64,000 nt of DNA from Cladopsammia gracilis (lineage: Eukaryota > Cnidaria > Anthozoa > Scleractinia > Dendrophylliidae). Position numbers and translations under genes: made by a program. Shown here in pieces: positions 42,239 through 53,370 of this stretch. Numbering within the stretch: position 1 is the first letter of the stretch; every line of letters starts with the position of its first letter. The DNA lies in assembly GCA_022457155.1 (NCBI GenBank), contig JAJGOT010000202.1, positions 1,044,001-1,108,000 on the forward strand. Reading direction: 5' to 3'. The notes under the pieces were generated by a model that ran no database searches, was not told the DNA's origin, and worked only from the letters and a program-made list of their open reading frames with translations.

Positions 42239-42602
42239 TAAAGCAGGAGCTTTGCCTCCTGCCGTCTATACAAAGCGAGCCGATTCTATAACAAGATTAT
42301 TCTTTAGACGTGATCAAGAAATAAGCGCAGATCTCCCAGATAAGACAGATGCTGAAGGCCCGAATGTACCCGTGCCCGAGGGCGTATCTTTAATCAGCTT
42401 TGTTGATGATTGTACCATCGAAGTTGTCCACGCAACTCAGTCAACTCAGGTATCCAACTCAAATTGTGATTTCGGCGAGGAATATGAAACGGACTCAGAC
42501 GGTAGTTTGTTTTCCGATGACGAACCTGATTATGTAACAAACAAGCCAGTAATAACAAGATCGGGAAGACAAGTCAAGACCTGGGCAAAGTTTGATGTTT
42601 AA
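42239..42602 (+). pseudogene. Transposase-like gene, exon 6 segment c (C-terminus)
   Basis: Reading the left exon to 20014 and then from 42238 gives an uninterrupted frame of about 122 more codons to TAA at 42600-42602. Contains RADSITRLFFRRD, an acidic stretch with SLFSDDEPD, and a basic end SGRQVKTWAKFDV. No start codon or promoter of its own, so it is the severed tail. Confidence 0.8.
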
Positions 42603-43163
42603 TCACCGTTAGAAATGTAAGTACATATTTCGTTGTGCCCATAGTTAAAACTCATAAGAATGCAAACATAGTTAGTAGAGGGAGACCGCTAAACTATGAT
42701 GGAAACAATCAAAAAAAGCAAATAGCTCTCAGATGCTCAAAAAATAACATGAACAATAAATAATTCATTGTCTTAATTCTGACATTCGTTTTTACTGTTT
42801 AGCACCACTTTGCCAAAATACACTAATGTTTTTGTTGTTTTCCTTGGCTGTTTTTCTCGGGGCCTTCAACATGCATTGCAGGAGACGGTTTCTTTTTTTA
42901 TAAAAATTGCATTTCTACTACTTTTTTGTGCCTGGAACCTGATTAGACTGACTAGATTTGCTTTTTCATTATTTCAGGGGTCAGTATCGTCAGTGCCCCC
43001 GATTATCAATGCCACTCTTTAGAAAAGGGGACAATATTTGTTGTTGTTGTGAATTTTTGAATAGTAATACGTGTATGCTAATCTTAGTTAACCGTACCGA
43101 AGAAAAATTAAGCGTGCACCGTGAAATCGCGAAATTTTTAACCGTGTACCGTGTTTGCTACAC
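42603..43163 (+). other. 3' region of the transposon with right subterminal repeats
   Basis: Non-coding. AATAAATAATTC near 42757 could serve as a poly(A) signal. At 43090-43160 two words like TTAAGCGTGCACCGTGAA and TTAACCGTGTACCGTG repeat the left subterminal motif on the same strand. Confidence 0.6.
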
Positions 43164-43179
43164 CCCCATTGAGACCCTC

Positions 43180-43185
43180 TAATAT
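43180..43185. repeat. Target-site duplication TAATAT, right copy
   Basis: Follows CCCCATTGAGACCCTC; matches 10584-10589. Confidence 0.7.
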
Positions 43186-43751
43186 TTTAAAACTGATATC
43201 AACAACAGGAATATATTTTCATTTAACATTGGCTTGGAAAGGCTTACATGCAGCGATCAATGACAATCAAAACAACCTCGATATGTACTTTGCCGTGAAG
43301 TTCATTGAACTGAAGGTTTAGCTATTAGTGGAAAGCTCAAAAATTATGGATCCCAAAGAGAAAACAATGGCTTTCAAACTGAGGAATTTTCGATTGAAAT
43401 TCACTGAACTGAAGTTTATAAATGTTCCTACAAATCCTAAGATAACTTCTAAATAAGACGGATTTTCACAGTGAAATTAAAAAGCAAGGCTTAAGCTTAT
43501 AGCTTTGTTGTTTAGGATAATTATTTTACGCCGATTCCATTTATCTTACGCTTTATCGTGTTTTGTTTTTGAGATTTTTTCATTGAATACTTTTGTACCC
43601 GATGCAGTTTAAATTCTGATTATGTGTCCAAGCAATGATGATCAATTAGCAAGAAGAAAATGAAGCTAACAAAAATTATAGGTTTATGGTTAAACAAATT
43701 ATTTGCATGGAATGATCAAACAATTCAACTGTAGGCTTAAAAAACAATGAG
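43186..43751. other. Intergenic, no gene seen
   Basis: AT-rich, no recognised frame or repeat. Confidence 0.4.
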
Positions 43752-43879
43752 CTTAGGCCCAGTTCAAACGTCGAACTTCACATGTACCGAACCTAATGCA
43801 AATGAGCAAAATCTATTGTTCTTGCTCATTTGCATTAGGTTCGGCACATGTGAAGTTCGACGTTTGAACTGGGCCTAAG
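43752..43879. repeat. 128-bp palindromic MITE
   Basis: CTTAGGCCCAGTTCAAACGT and its inverse at the ends; arms of about 58 bp around a short centre. Non-coding. Confidence 0.85.
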
Positions 43880-44396
43880 TTTTCATTCAGAACTTAAAAT
43901 GTAGAGAAGTACGGGCTTCATTGTACACTTCAAAGTAAGTGGATAAATTCGAAAACATTTTCAGAAGCTGAGTTTTTGGAACTAACCTTTATTCCAATTG
44001 AAAAATTCTTGACAAGAAGGCAATCTTTGAATCCAACATACGCCATAAAAATTTTAGGCTTTCAAACTTTTGCGGCGGCAGATTCCGGACACAATTTTCT
44101 GGATTTCCCATTCAAAGAACTTTTGAATCATTGAATATATTTTCTTCTTTCAGCTGATAAATTCCAACTGACGAATTTCCAACTGACGACTGATTTCAAA
44201 AGCGCTTCACTTTCGTTGAACCCGTGAATTTGTAAGTGCAGCTTTGTCAGTGGCATCGTGTAAAGTTCATTCTTTCAGCCGCTCTGATTGGTTTTCCCGG
44301 TCATATGATGAATGTAATGAGAACAAGCTACTTGATAGGCACAAAACTACAACAAATTTCTCTCTTTCCAAACGCTTTTCATAGTTATTTCATCAA

Positions 44397-44700
44397 AGCA
44401 ATAGAACACATTTTCTATGACTTTACCGGCGTAATAGAACCACTTGGGATGTTGGGAGAACACTCGAAAAGCTTGTAAACCACTCGCCTACGGCTCGTGG
44501 TTTACAAGCTTTTCTCGTGTTCTCCCAACATCCCGCGTGGTTCTATTACGCCGGTAAAGTCATAGAAAATGTGTTCTATTGCTTAAATATAAGCACGCGG
44601 GAATTTTTAAGAACGTGAGAGAAGTGCAGAGAAGCACGAGCCAAAGGCGAGTGCTTCTCGCACTTCTCGAGTGTTCTTAAAAATCCCTAAGTGCTTAATA
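44397..44700. repeat. Two adjacent foldback repeats
   Basis: 44397-44584 is a near-perfect palindrome with about 92-bp arms (centre near ACTCGCCTACGGCTCGTGG). 44588-44700 is a second, with arms AAGCACGCGGGAATTTTTAA and its inverse. Both are non-coding; an 80-codon frame at 44236-44478 crosses the first arm and is rejected. Confidence 0.8.
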
Positions 44701-45183
44701 TATAACTCAACAATGCATGAGGAACAAGTTTTTTTTTATTTCTTTTATAAAATAAAAACGGTAAAAATGAACCTTAGGTCGTAAAAATTAACCTTACGTC
44801 ACGCGCGTGCTTTATCGAGTTATAATGAACTCCGTTTAATCAATCATAGCGCACGCATTTCCTTGAGCATTTTATAATGTATTATAGAGCATTTTTATCG
44901 GAGTTATCAGTTATCAGGTACCTGTGTATTTCAACGCGTTGATATCCAAATTGTTTAGTGTTGTCAGCCGCCCACTAAATAATAAAGTTATACTGAATGT
45001 ATGAAAGCTTTCATAGATATATTTTAATCTGTTTTTACTTAGTAATTTGCATAAGAGGTTGTTGGTGCTTATGATTTCAATGGCCGTTATATGAAGGTGA
45101 TGATATTTATGACATTTTAAAACACCGCTAACGCAAAATGAGAACCTCCGGCAATTTAACTGATCATATCGTAAATATATTAA

Positions 45184-45747
45184 CCCTCGGACGTACATGT
45201 ACAAGGGGGGTTGCCCCCCCCCCCCCCCATCCCCTTGAGGTTTTTCACCGATATTTTCAGGACCATTTATGATTAGCACATGCCGTTTTCAGTAGCTGTT
45301 CATTTATCCTTAAGACACATCTTGGTAAAGTTTGGCGACAACCGGTTGTAATGGTAACGAGATATGACGTCATAAGTAACATGTGGTCGAGCCATTTTTG
45401 AACAAAAATGCGTGTTTTTCACCTTTTTGTTAGTGAAAAAACATATAAACGCTACCAAAAGTATCAAAATGTTTAATTGTATGTTAATTGGCAACTCTAG
45501 CAAACAATATTTGCAATTTCCATATTTTCCCGATAAATTTGAATTTTTAGTAAAATCCAAGATGGCGGCCGTCTTGGCGGCCATTTTGGATGACGTCACG
45601 ACCCCCCAGCAGCGTTACAACCCATAATATTAAAAAAATATTATCGAAATATTGCAACATCGCAAAAACCCAAGGGGGGGTTGCAACACCCCCCCCCCTC
45701 CCCCTTGTACCACGGTGGGGGTATACGTTAGCTTGTACGTCCGAGGG
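45184..45747. mobile_element. Second TTAA element, 564 bp
   Basis: TTAA at 45180-45183 and 45748-45751; terminal repeats CCCTCGGACGTACA. Like the 16441-17370 element it has G/C homopolymers inside the ends and a CCAAGATGGCGG word, so the two may be related non-autonomous families. Short frames inside are by-products. Confidence 0.8.
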
Positions 45748-45845
45748 TTAAAGCAGAAGTCACCGTAATTTCCCTAGTATATAATCACATAAGTCGAACA
45801 GCAATTAATATGTGATCTACTATCGATTATGCATAAACATCATTG

Positions 45846-45988
45846 ATATATATCTTGTGGTTCAATTCTATCCTTGGTTCAAATTTTATTTTCTTTTGTT
45901 TTTGGCTATGCTAATGTATTTTAATAAGTTTTAAACAATGGAAAATAAAATTTGAACCAAGGATAAAATTGAACCACAACATATATAT
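45846..45988. repeat. Foldback MITE, 143 bp
   Basis: Arms GTGGTTCAATT...CCTTGGTTCAAATTTTATTT and their inverse around an AT-rich centre. Confidence 0.8.
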
Positions 45989-46344
45989 TCTGGAACCAAA
46001 ACAAAAAAAGTTGATTCTTTTTCAGGTGGAATACTCTTGATAGTTTCAGTTTAGATTGTAAAATACATGTATATAAATATGATGAAGGTTTAAAATCATG
46101 GAAAGAACCGTAGACGATGCCAACGTTGGATCTAGTGGCAGAGTCGAAAAATCTGAGACATATAATATAATATAAAATATAAAATGGAAGCTGACCCGTT
46201 TAACAAATGTTTTGTTTTCAACTTTTTTATTTTAGATAATTACTTTCGACTTACTTATTTTTATTTTTATCTTGTTTTTCTCATTGTTGAATTTGTTTTG
46301 TTATTTACATTTTCTGTGTTATGTTACCCCCTAGACTTTTATAT

Positions 46345-46500
46345 ACCTAATTCAATAAAGGTTGTTTGGGTCATTGTAATTGGGCATTGGGAAGCTATTG
46401 TTTGGCTGTCACTCAAGCGAAGCATTGCATTGTGTTCCGTATGTCAAATGCCAAATCCCACCAATGACCAACTGCCAAAGCAACCTTTATTGAATTAGGT
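46345..46500. repeat. MITE with 20-bp inverted ends
   Basis: ACCTAATTCAATAAAGGTTG and its inverse at 46345 and 46500; partial pairing continues inside. Confidence 0.75.
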
Positions 46501-46678
46501 GTATAATCTTGCATCCGCTTCAGTTCTTAAGAAACATTATGGAGGCTGTTACGCATAGGAAAAAAGCTCATTTTTTAGGCAAGACGAGACTAAGGTGTAG
46601 CATATATGTGTGACATTTTTTATGATAAAACATTTGCGTGACATATCTATTTTAGGGAACTACATATTTAGTACTAAA

Positions 46679-47201
46679 GCCTGGTTTCCATATACCGTAT
46701 TTTCTCGATTAAACGCCGGGCGCCGAATAAACGCCGGGTAAAATAGAGGAAGTTGTAAGTAAGCCCCTCAAACGTCTATTTGTGGTATAATAAACTTAAG
46801 ATTGAAGGGCGAGGTACACAGCTGCCAAGAAAAACGAATAATAACCCTTTCTTAAAAATGGCGGGCGAGAAAAAACTGCTGATTCAAAGAAACGCCAGGT
46901 CCACTAGGCCAAGTTTGAAATAAACGCCGGGGGCGTTTAATTGAGAAAATACGGTAATCGCAACGATCGCAGCGATCGTTACGATCGACGATCGCTGCGA
47001 TTCTTGCGACCCTTGCGATCATATGGAAACCAAAACGTTGCGATCGTTGCGATCGTTGCGATTGCGATCGCAGAGATAGAAATTTTTCTATCTCTGCGAT
47101 CGCAATCGCAACGATCGCAACGATCGCAATGTTTTAGTTTCCATATGATCGCAAAGGTCGCAAGAATCGTTGCGATCGTTATGATTATATGGAAACCAGG
47201 C
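46679..47201. repeat. Foldback element of GCGATC words with another MITE nested in it
   Basis: Ends GCCTGGTTTCCATATA and inverse. The body repeats GCAACGATC/GATCGTTGC many times and folds on itself. At 46693-46956 a second element with ends TACCGTATTTTCTC and inverse (AAACGCCGGG inside) has inserted. Long open frames here are repeat artefacts. Confidence 0.8.
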
Positions 47202-47204
47202 TTC

Positions 47205-48270
47205 AATTCTTTTTTTTTTTTTTTTCAATTTTTGAGCAATGTTTAACAATTTAAAAAGAAAAATTTTCTTTGGAAAATGTTTTTGGAGCGTAAGTTGTGT
47301 TGACGCTGCTATCAAAGGACCATTTCTACAACACGTTGTTTTCAATTACTGAATTCGAAGAAATTATAATTGTGTCTGTAATATATATTATTAGATAGCC
47401 CAAGCCTAACAGCGTCGCACTTTGAACAAGCTTAACTAAGGTGAAACTTAACTAAGGTGAAACTTAACTAAGGTGAAAGGTTGGAAGCACAAGAATTAGA
47501 ATTAAGAATTGATTAATTTCAGCGCATTCATCGACCAATGTCACCCGATTTTGTTTGTTTTAGCAGGTAAAGATACGGCTGCTAAATTTCAAAGTATAAC
47601 GGGATCTGATTGTCGCTAAATATAAGCGATTCGTTTCCGAAAATAATCAGTATGTGTCTTGGAAGACGAGGATATAAGCGGCCACCAATATTGAAGAAGT
47701 ATGTTGCTTGCAACAGGGTCGACTATTAAAGGAGAGGCAAAAATCCTGAAGAAAGCCCACGGGTGAAAAGAAATATTACCACTAGGTTACCCATTTTAAA
47801 TAACAGCAACACAACGCTATCAGCACTCTCGTAAGCAAGTTATATTTTCTTATTAGGTAGTACTCTTTGCTACAACTTGAAATACAAATCTCGGGAAACG
47901 AAGGTCACTTGAAGCACAATTAAAATTCTCCTTGCTTATTACCTCATGCGCGAAGCGCTATGAGGTCATAAAATGGGCTTCGTTTTTCTTCGTCATTTTT
48001 CTTTTTTTGGTGTCACATTTGTGCATGCAAATTTATGCAAGCATATATCATTGCTAACCGGGTCGTCAGGTCACATAAACATTCTACAAAAATGGCTGCC
48101 GCGCTCGGCGTGTGCTTTGTTTTCAAAACCATAGTTTTGTCTTGTCGGAGTAATAACACACATCCAAAACATGAAGCCGCTGTAGTGGAGAAACAGGAGA
48201 GCTTTCTTTAAGCGACGAAATCTTGCTTCGAGCAACTCCATACGTTTTTCTCAATGAGCTTATTATTTAT
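47205..48270. other. No gene; one 17-bp tandem repeat
   Basis: Three units of AACTTAACTAAGGTGAA at about 47430-47480. The rest has no recognised feature. Confidence 0.5.
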
Positions 48271-48636
48271 TCAGTTTAGTCCCACATTATTTAATTTTTG
48301 CGGGTTAACAGTTTTGGTCCCGCTTTGTTTTGTGGGTTAACAGCTTAGTCCCACATCATTTAATTTTTGCGGGTTAACAGTTTGCCCCCGCTTTATTTTG
48401 TTGGTTAACAGTTTAGCCCCACGTGTGTTAGTATTTGCGGTTCAACAGTTTTGGTCCCGCTTTGTTTTGTGGGTTAACAGTTTTAGTCCCACATGATTTA
48501 ATTTTTGCGGGTTAACAGCTTTGCCCCCGCTTTGTTTTGTGGGTTAACAGTTTAGTCCCACATCATTTAATATTTGCAGCTTAACAGTTTTGCCCCCGCT
48601 TGTTTGTGGGCTAATACTTTAGTCCCACATCATTTA
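48271..48636. repeat. Minisatellite, left part
   Basis: Alternating half-units CAGTTTAGTCCCACATCATT and CAGTTTTGGTCCCGCTTTGT, each followed by GTGGGTTAA or GCGGGTTAA; about five full units. It resumes at 52628 after an inserted element. Confidence 0.85.
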
Positions 48637-51444
48637 GGGACTGTGCAATAATTATCAGGAGGGGGGGGGGGGGCGGAAAATGGGCTTCAAGTAGGAAAAT
48701 ATTAGGTAATACCGCCCCCCCCCCCCCTTCAAAAGAACTGAATTTAGTTATTGCCCCCCCCCCCACCCTCTGATCAGTCAGAAATTTTGTATGACCCCCC
48801 CCCCCCCCACCCCACCTTCAATCACCTTTTATATACAAATTCCCAGCATTTTCTTAATATACACCCACCTGTTATTGTCACGAGGTAATGTTTGTTCCAG
48901 ACGTGGATATACAGCAATACTACATGTTTACTTGTTGGACATCCATATCTGGAACAAACATGACCTCGAAGCAGTGTTCGACAAAGCCATCTGATTCTAC
49001 TTCTGAATCACTTCATTGGAAATCCGAGTTGCTTGCACTGAGAGTCTAAAATAGTGTTTCCCAATACCGCTTCCCGCCACTGTTTTTTCTTTCATCCCGC
49101 CATCCCGCTTGCTTCGAACATGTCATCCCGATCCCGCTTCCAAAATACATTTTTTGCAAGACAAGTCGCAGTTTTTTTTCCGGACGAGACGCGATTTCCG
49201 CGGGCTAATGCATTACGACCTCGGTGTTTGTTTGCGGTAAACAGCAGCATTCCGTTTAGTTTGGTAAATTCATCCGCTTTTGAATAAGTGTTGAGAAGCC
49301 AAATAAAAGTTCTTTATCGGAGAACAGCGCGTGGACCATGACGAAGGCCCTCCATCAGACCAAACTTCAAAATTTCAAATGCCAACTACATACTAGGGTT
49401 ACCCACGAAATCTGATAGGGAAGGTTGTACGGAATATGCGGGGTGCGGAGTGAGGAGTGAGGAGTGCGGAGTGTGAAAAACGCGGAGTGTAGAAAACGTT
49501 GAGTATGCCTAAAAATGAGGAGTGTGGCAAATGAGGAGTGGGGAAAATGTGGAATACGTATTTTTGTGGAAAAACAAAAAATATAAGGTAAAACTAAACT
49601 CATTTTTTTTCTGCAAGGCAACTTTTGCAAGTTTTGAAATTCACAATCATATTATAAATAAATAGGAATTTCAGTGGAATCCAGAGGTGGAATTTCAGTG
49701 TTGCGTGTTATCTCAAAAGAGTTGGTATTCAGGCGTGTACCTGCCTTTAAGCAAATAAGCACGAGCTTACAGGCCGTTCAGACGGTATAATAACTTTTTT
49801 AAAAATGTTGTATTAGAACGAGTCACAAAGCTCGACTGCTCGACTAAGCTGTGATCCAACTGTAGACTTAGTGTAGACTTGTTGAAAGGCGTATTTACAA
49901 GAGCATTCAGTACTCCCGATCACAACTCGCTGTACGGCCGGAGGCCGGACGTAACGTCCCTTTGTTTGACATGTAAGGTCTGGTACTTTCACACGAAATA
50001 ATTATTTTCTTTATAAGTGTAAATAAATCGGATGGTTTTGTATTTGTTTATCAAAGATTGAGTTGAGCCTTAGTTTGCTTACTTAACGCTATGATTCCAT
50101 TGGAATCTACTGAAAATCGCGGACATTTGCAGACTGATGATTGTCATAATTGCCAATTCAAATATTTATTTTTTTGTTAGCTATAATGCGTTAAAAGACC
50201 TTCCCGGTTTAACCACTTCCAGTCCAGGGAACGCATGAAATGGCCATTCAGACTGTCCAATTTCTCTCCTAAAAGTTCGTGCCTTCGGTACTCACAACCA
50301 TCAAGGCTTACAATCAGAAAAAGCCCAGGAACGCCCTTGGACTTAAATCTGTGGGGAATGATTGACGTCACAAAACTTTTCTTCCACTTGTGAAAAAGGG
50401 TCGGGGACGAGTAGTTAACTTCTCAAGTGGTGCTGGTAAGCTAAGAAAAATGGAATGAAATTCAGTTACCCGCCGCGTTTGTGTGGATGACTTGTGGTGT
50501 GTCAGTTTTTCTGCAAGGTTTGCCTTTCTTAGTGACGTTTTGTTTGTTGCGTCCATTCCTCGGCCCTTGAATGCAAAAAAGCAGATACTATCATCCATAT
50601 ATGGCGGCAAGAATCATTTAGAGTTGACGCGAATTCAAGTTCGATTATAGCGGCAGAAGATGATGAGAATGCAAAAAAATTAGCGGTCGAACGAGAGCAG
50701 TCGCAAATGTTTGAACTTTAGTGCTTATCGCTTAAGGCTGGCCTCTCATCCCTCTCAAAGCATGTAAACTGAAATATAGCTGAAAATTGTTCAGAGTTGT
50801 AAGTGTACTTGTGTCTGCTTATTGGCATGGCAGGGGGGTACCTGCCTGTAGGCCAAGTAAGCACTGGCTTACAAGTTTCTTAAAATTTATCAGCCACAAA
50901 ATGACAACGCGATGTCTTTCCGTATATTATGCTATATTAACCTTTTCTTTTTTCAACTTGTGCCCCCTGGCTTACTGGTAAAAACTGGCCAGGAACGCCC
51001 CTGATCAGGACTTCTGAAATGTTTTCAAAGGAAAGGCAGAATAGAAAAACGCCAGTTTAAAAACTCACCTATGTAAACATCCAGACTTGTCTTTCTTCAC
51101 GGAATCGTGAAATATCCGGCGAGTGCATTGTCGTCATCCATCCCGTTTCCCACCCGGAAAAATCAAGAATCGATCCCGCGTCCCGCCATGAAAATGACGA
51201 ACTTCCCGCCTCCCGCCTACCTCTGACCATCCCGCATCCCGCCTTCAAATTTTCTTTCATCCCGCATCCCGGCATCGAAAAAAGGCTTATCCCGCATCCC
51301 GCCAACCCTATGTTAGGCCCTCTGCACTGGTACTCATTTCCTCGTTAACCTGCTCTTGGGTTTCTCGTGGGATGCAAGAATGATCACCACGAGCGTACTG
51401 AAGAACTCGTGCAACCAGTGCCATTTTACCTCCACTGATCTTAA

Positions 51445-51955
51445 AGGTGGTCAGACATGAGGGATCATGTAGCAGGGACATGTCGCAGCGACATGTAGCA
51501 GCGACAAAAGTTTGTGTAGTACACACTGAGGGACATGTAGCAGGGAGTGTAGCGGGGACATGTAGCAGGGAAAAAATGATAGCGCTTGCACACCGCATGA
51601 AAATGTCGCGGGGACATGTCTCAGGGACATTTTGTCCCCGCGACATGTCTCACGGTGTTCAACTTGTTGAACTTCATGGGACACGTCGCGGGTGACAAAA
51701 TGTCCCCAAAATTGGTATTGCACAATTATGATAGCATCAGTTCAAACGAGGGGACGTGTCGCTGCAACATGTCCCTGAGACATGTCCCCCGCGACATTTT
51801 CATGTGGTGTGCAAGCGCTATGAATTTTTCCCTGTTACATGTCTCCGCTACACTCCCTGCTACATGTCCCTCAATGTGTACTACACAAATTTTTGTCGCT
51901 GCTACATGTCACTGCGACATGTCCCTGCTACATGACCCCTCATGTCTGACCACCT
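51445..51955. repeat. 511-bp foldback MITE
   Basis: Ends AGGTGGTCAGACATGAGGG and inverse; most of the length pairs with itself and is built from GGGACATGT(A/C)GC words. The 191-codon frame at 51616-52191 is an artefact of this repeat. Confidence 0.85.
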
Positions 51956-52174
51956 TAAGACCATGCTGGTTGAGGTACATCTTCAATCTGTTGCAATACA
52001 ATTATCTATGTTGTAGTGAAATTATGATTTTGGTACAATTTTGTCTGCACTGGTTCAAATTTATTTTGAACCAGTGCAAAATATTTGAACTGGAGCAAAA
52101 TATTTTCACCAGGGCAAAATATTTGCACTGGTATATAAGTATATTCTACTATTCAAATGTTGTTGACAATAGCA

Positions 52175-52319
52175 CAATTTCGATGTATTAAAATTCTACT
52201 TGAAAAAAAAAGACAACACTACGAGGCTTAGGGAAATAAACCATATAAATCCTTACTATCATTCCCCTAAGCCTCGCAGTGGTCTTGTTTCATGTTGAAT
52301 TTTAATATATCGAAATTGG
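52175..52319. repeat. 145-bp foldback MITE
   Basis: CAATTTCGATGTATTAAAAT and near-inverse at the ends, inner arms CGAGGCTTAGGG and inverse. Confidence 0.8.
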
Positions 52320-52627
52320 GCTATTCAAATTTAAAAAGCCAGAAAGGTTTTATCACAATATTCGTCTCTATATTATAGAGATAGAGAAGAATAGATAATC
52401 GTATTGCAACAGATTAAAATTGCAGTTCAGCCACAGAACAGATCATCATGTCTTTCAGTGAGAACTATAAACACTTGAAATAAAATGTTAACCCCCCCCC
52501 ACCCCCCTCCTCTTGAGTGACTTATTTTACTTTGAGCCCCCCCTATCCTTGCTTTGATTTTACTTCATGCCCCCCCCCCCCCCCCTGGTTTTCCAACCCC
52601 CCTCCCCGATAATTATTGCACAGTCCC

Positions 52628-52975
52628 TTAATTTTTGCGGGTAAACAGTTTGCCCCCGCTTTGTTTTGCGGGTTAACAGTTTAGTCCCACATCATTTAAT
52701 TTTTGCGGGTTAACAGTTTATTTCCGCTTTCTTTCGTGGGTCCACAGTTTAGTCCCACATGCTTATATATTTGCGGGTTAACAGTTTTGGCCCCGTTTTA
52801 TTTGATATTTGGAGGTTAACGTTTAGTCCCGCTCCTTTTTCTCCTTTAACAGTTTAGTCCTGCGTGTTTTACGGGTTGCCTGCCTTTACCCCGTTTATTG
52901 CTCTGCAGGTTACCCGTTTAGTTTCACATATTTTACTTTGCTGATTTATTTATTTATTTTATTTATTTCTTCGCT
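52628..52975. repeat. Minisatellite, right part
   Basis: Continuation of the 48271-48636 array after the 4-kb insertion, more degenerate towards its right end. Confidence 0.8.
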
Positions 52976-52984
52976 TGCCCGTTC

Positions 52985-53370
52985 GGCCCCGCCTTGGGAT
53001 ACCTTTTTAGACCTGCCTCTCCCCAGGGAGATGTCCTGGACAAACCCTTTTCTAGTTCAACTGCACAACAAAGACTCAAGTTGTATCTCAAAGAGGCAAA
53101 ATTGACGAAGGAGAGACATTGCACAGTTTGCGCTCTGGTTGCGCGGTCACCCTGGCTTTATCCGGAGCTCCGCTAGCGGACGTTATGTACCATGTCGGCT
53201 GGAAAGACGGCCAAACTGCACTTTATTATATGAAGTTCGCAGAAGTTCATTGCCAGGGAACGTCTTCTCCGAAAATGTGGAGCCTTCCTCTTCGTGTGCT
53301 CGATACACTTATCTTGACTCCCTTAAGAGCTTTATTTGCGTTTTCCCCTCTACGCCTTCAGGTTTGAGTC
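52985..53370 (+). pseudogene. Tyrosine recombinase fragment (mobile-element type)
   Basis: Contains HSLRSGCAVTLALSGAPLAD (the H-x-x-R box), MYHVGWK (second H/W box) and ALYYMKFA (the Tyr), in the order of the C-terminal half of a tyrosine recombinase such as those of DIRS or Crypton-like elements. One frameshift near 53112 joins the parts. The N-terminal half and the first catalytic Arg are not seen. Confidence 0.7.

Larger units (their letters stand above)
10590..43179 (+). mobile_element. DNA transposon with a SAP/NHL/DDE-like transposase, interrupted by a Polinton and a TTAA element
   Basis: Both ends carry GAGGGTCTCAATGGGG as inverted repeats (10590-10605 and 43164-43179) and are flanked by TAATAT. 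Just inside lie subterminal repeats of the form TTAA(C/G)CGTGTxxCGTGAA, about three at the left and two at the right. The single gene between them has six exons and ends 560 bp before the right terminus. Subtracting the Polinton (about 22.2 kb) and the 930-bp TTAA element leaves about 9.4 kb. I infer that the gene is the element's transposase. The superfamily is not certain: the core looks P-element- or KDZ-like, but a 6-bp duplication is not typical of either. Confidence 0.65.
48637..52627. mobile_element. 4-kb TIR element inserted in the minisatellite
   Basis: Ends GGGACTGTGCAATAATTATC and inverse, with TTA on both sides (48634-48636, 52628-52630). G/C homopolymers follow each end. The interior has low-complexity CCCGCATCCCGC and GAGGAGTG stretches and two nested MITEs, but no transposase that I recognise. 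Confidence 0.75.

Noticed and set aside
46941..47345. Overlapping open frames on both strands in the GCGATC region
   Set aside because: They consist of repeated words from a foldback element and have no domain.
48276..48636. CRISPR-like alternation of repeats
   Set aside because: The half-units are all related to each other and contiguous, with no unique spacers; it is a minisatellite in animal DNA.
51308..52191. Frames of 82-191 codons around the 51.4-52.2 kb region
   Set aside because: They lie in a 511-bp palindromic MITE; the peptide repeats reflect GGGACATGT words.
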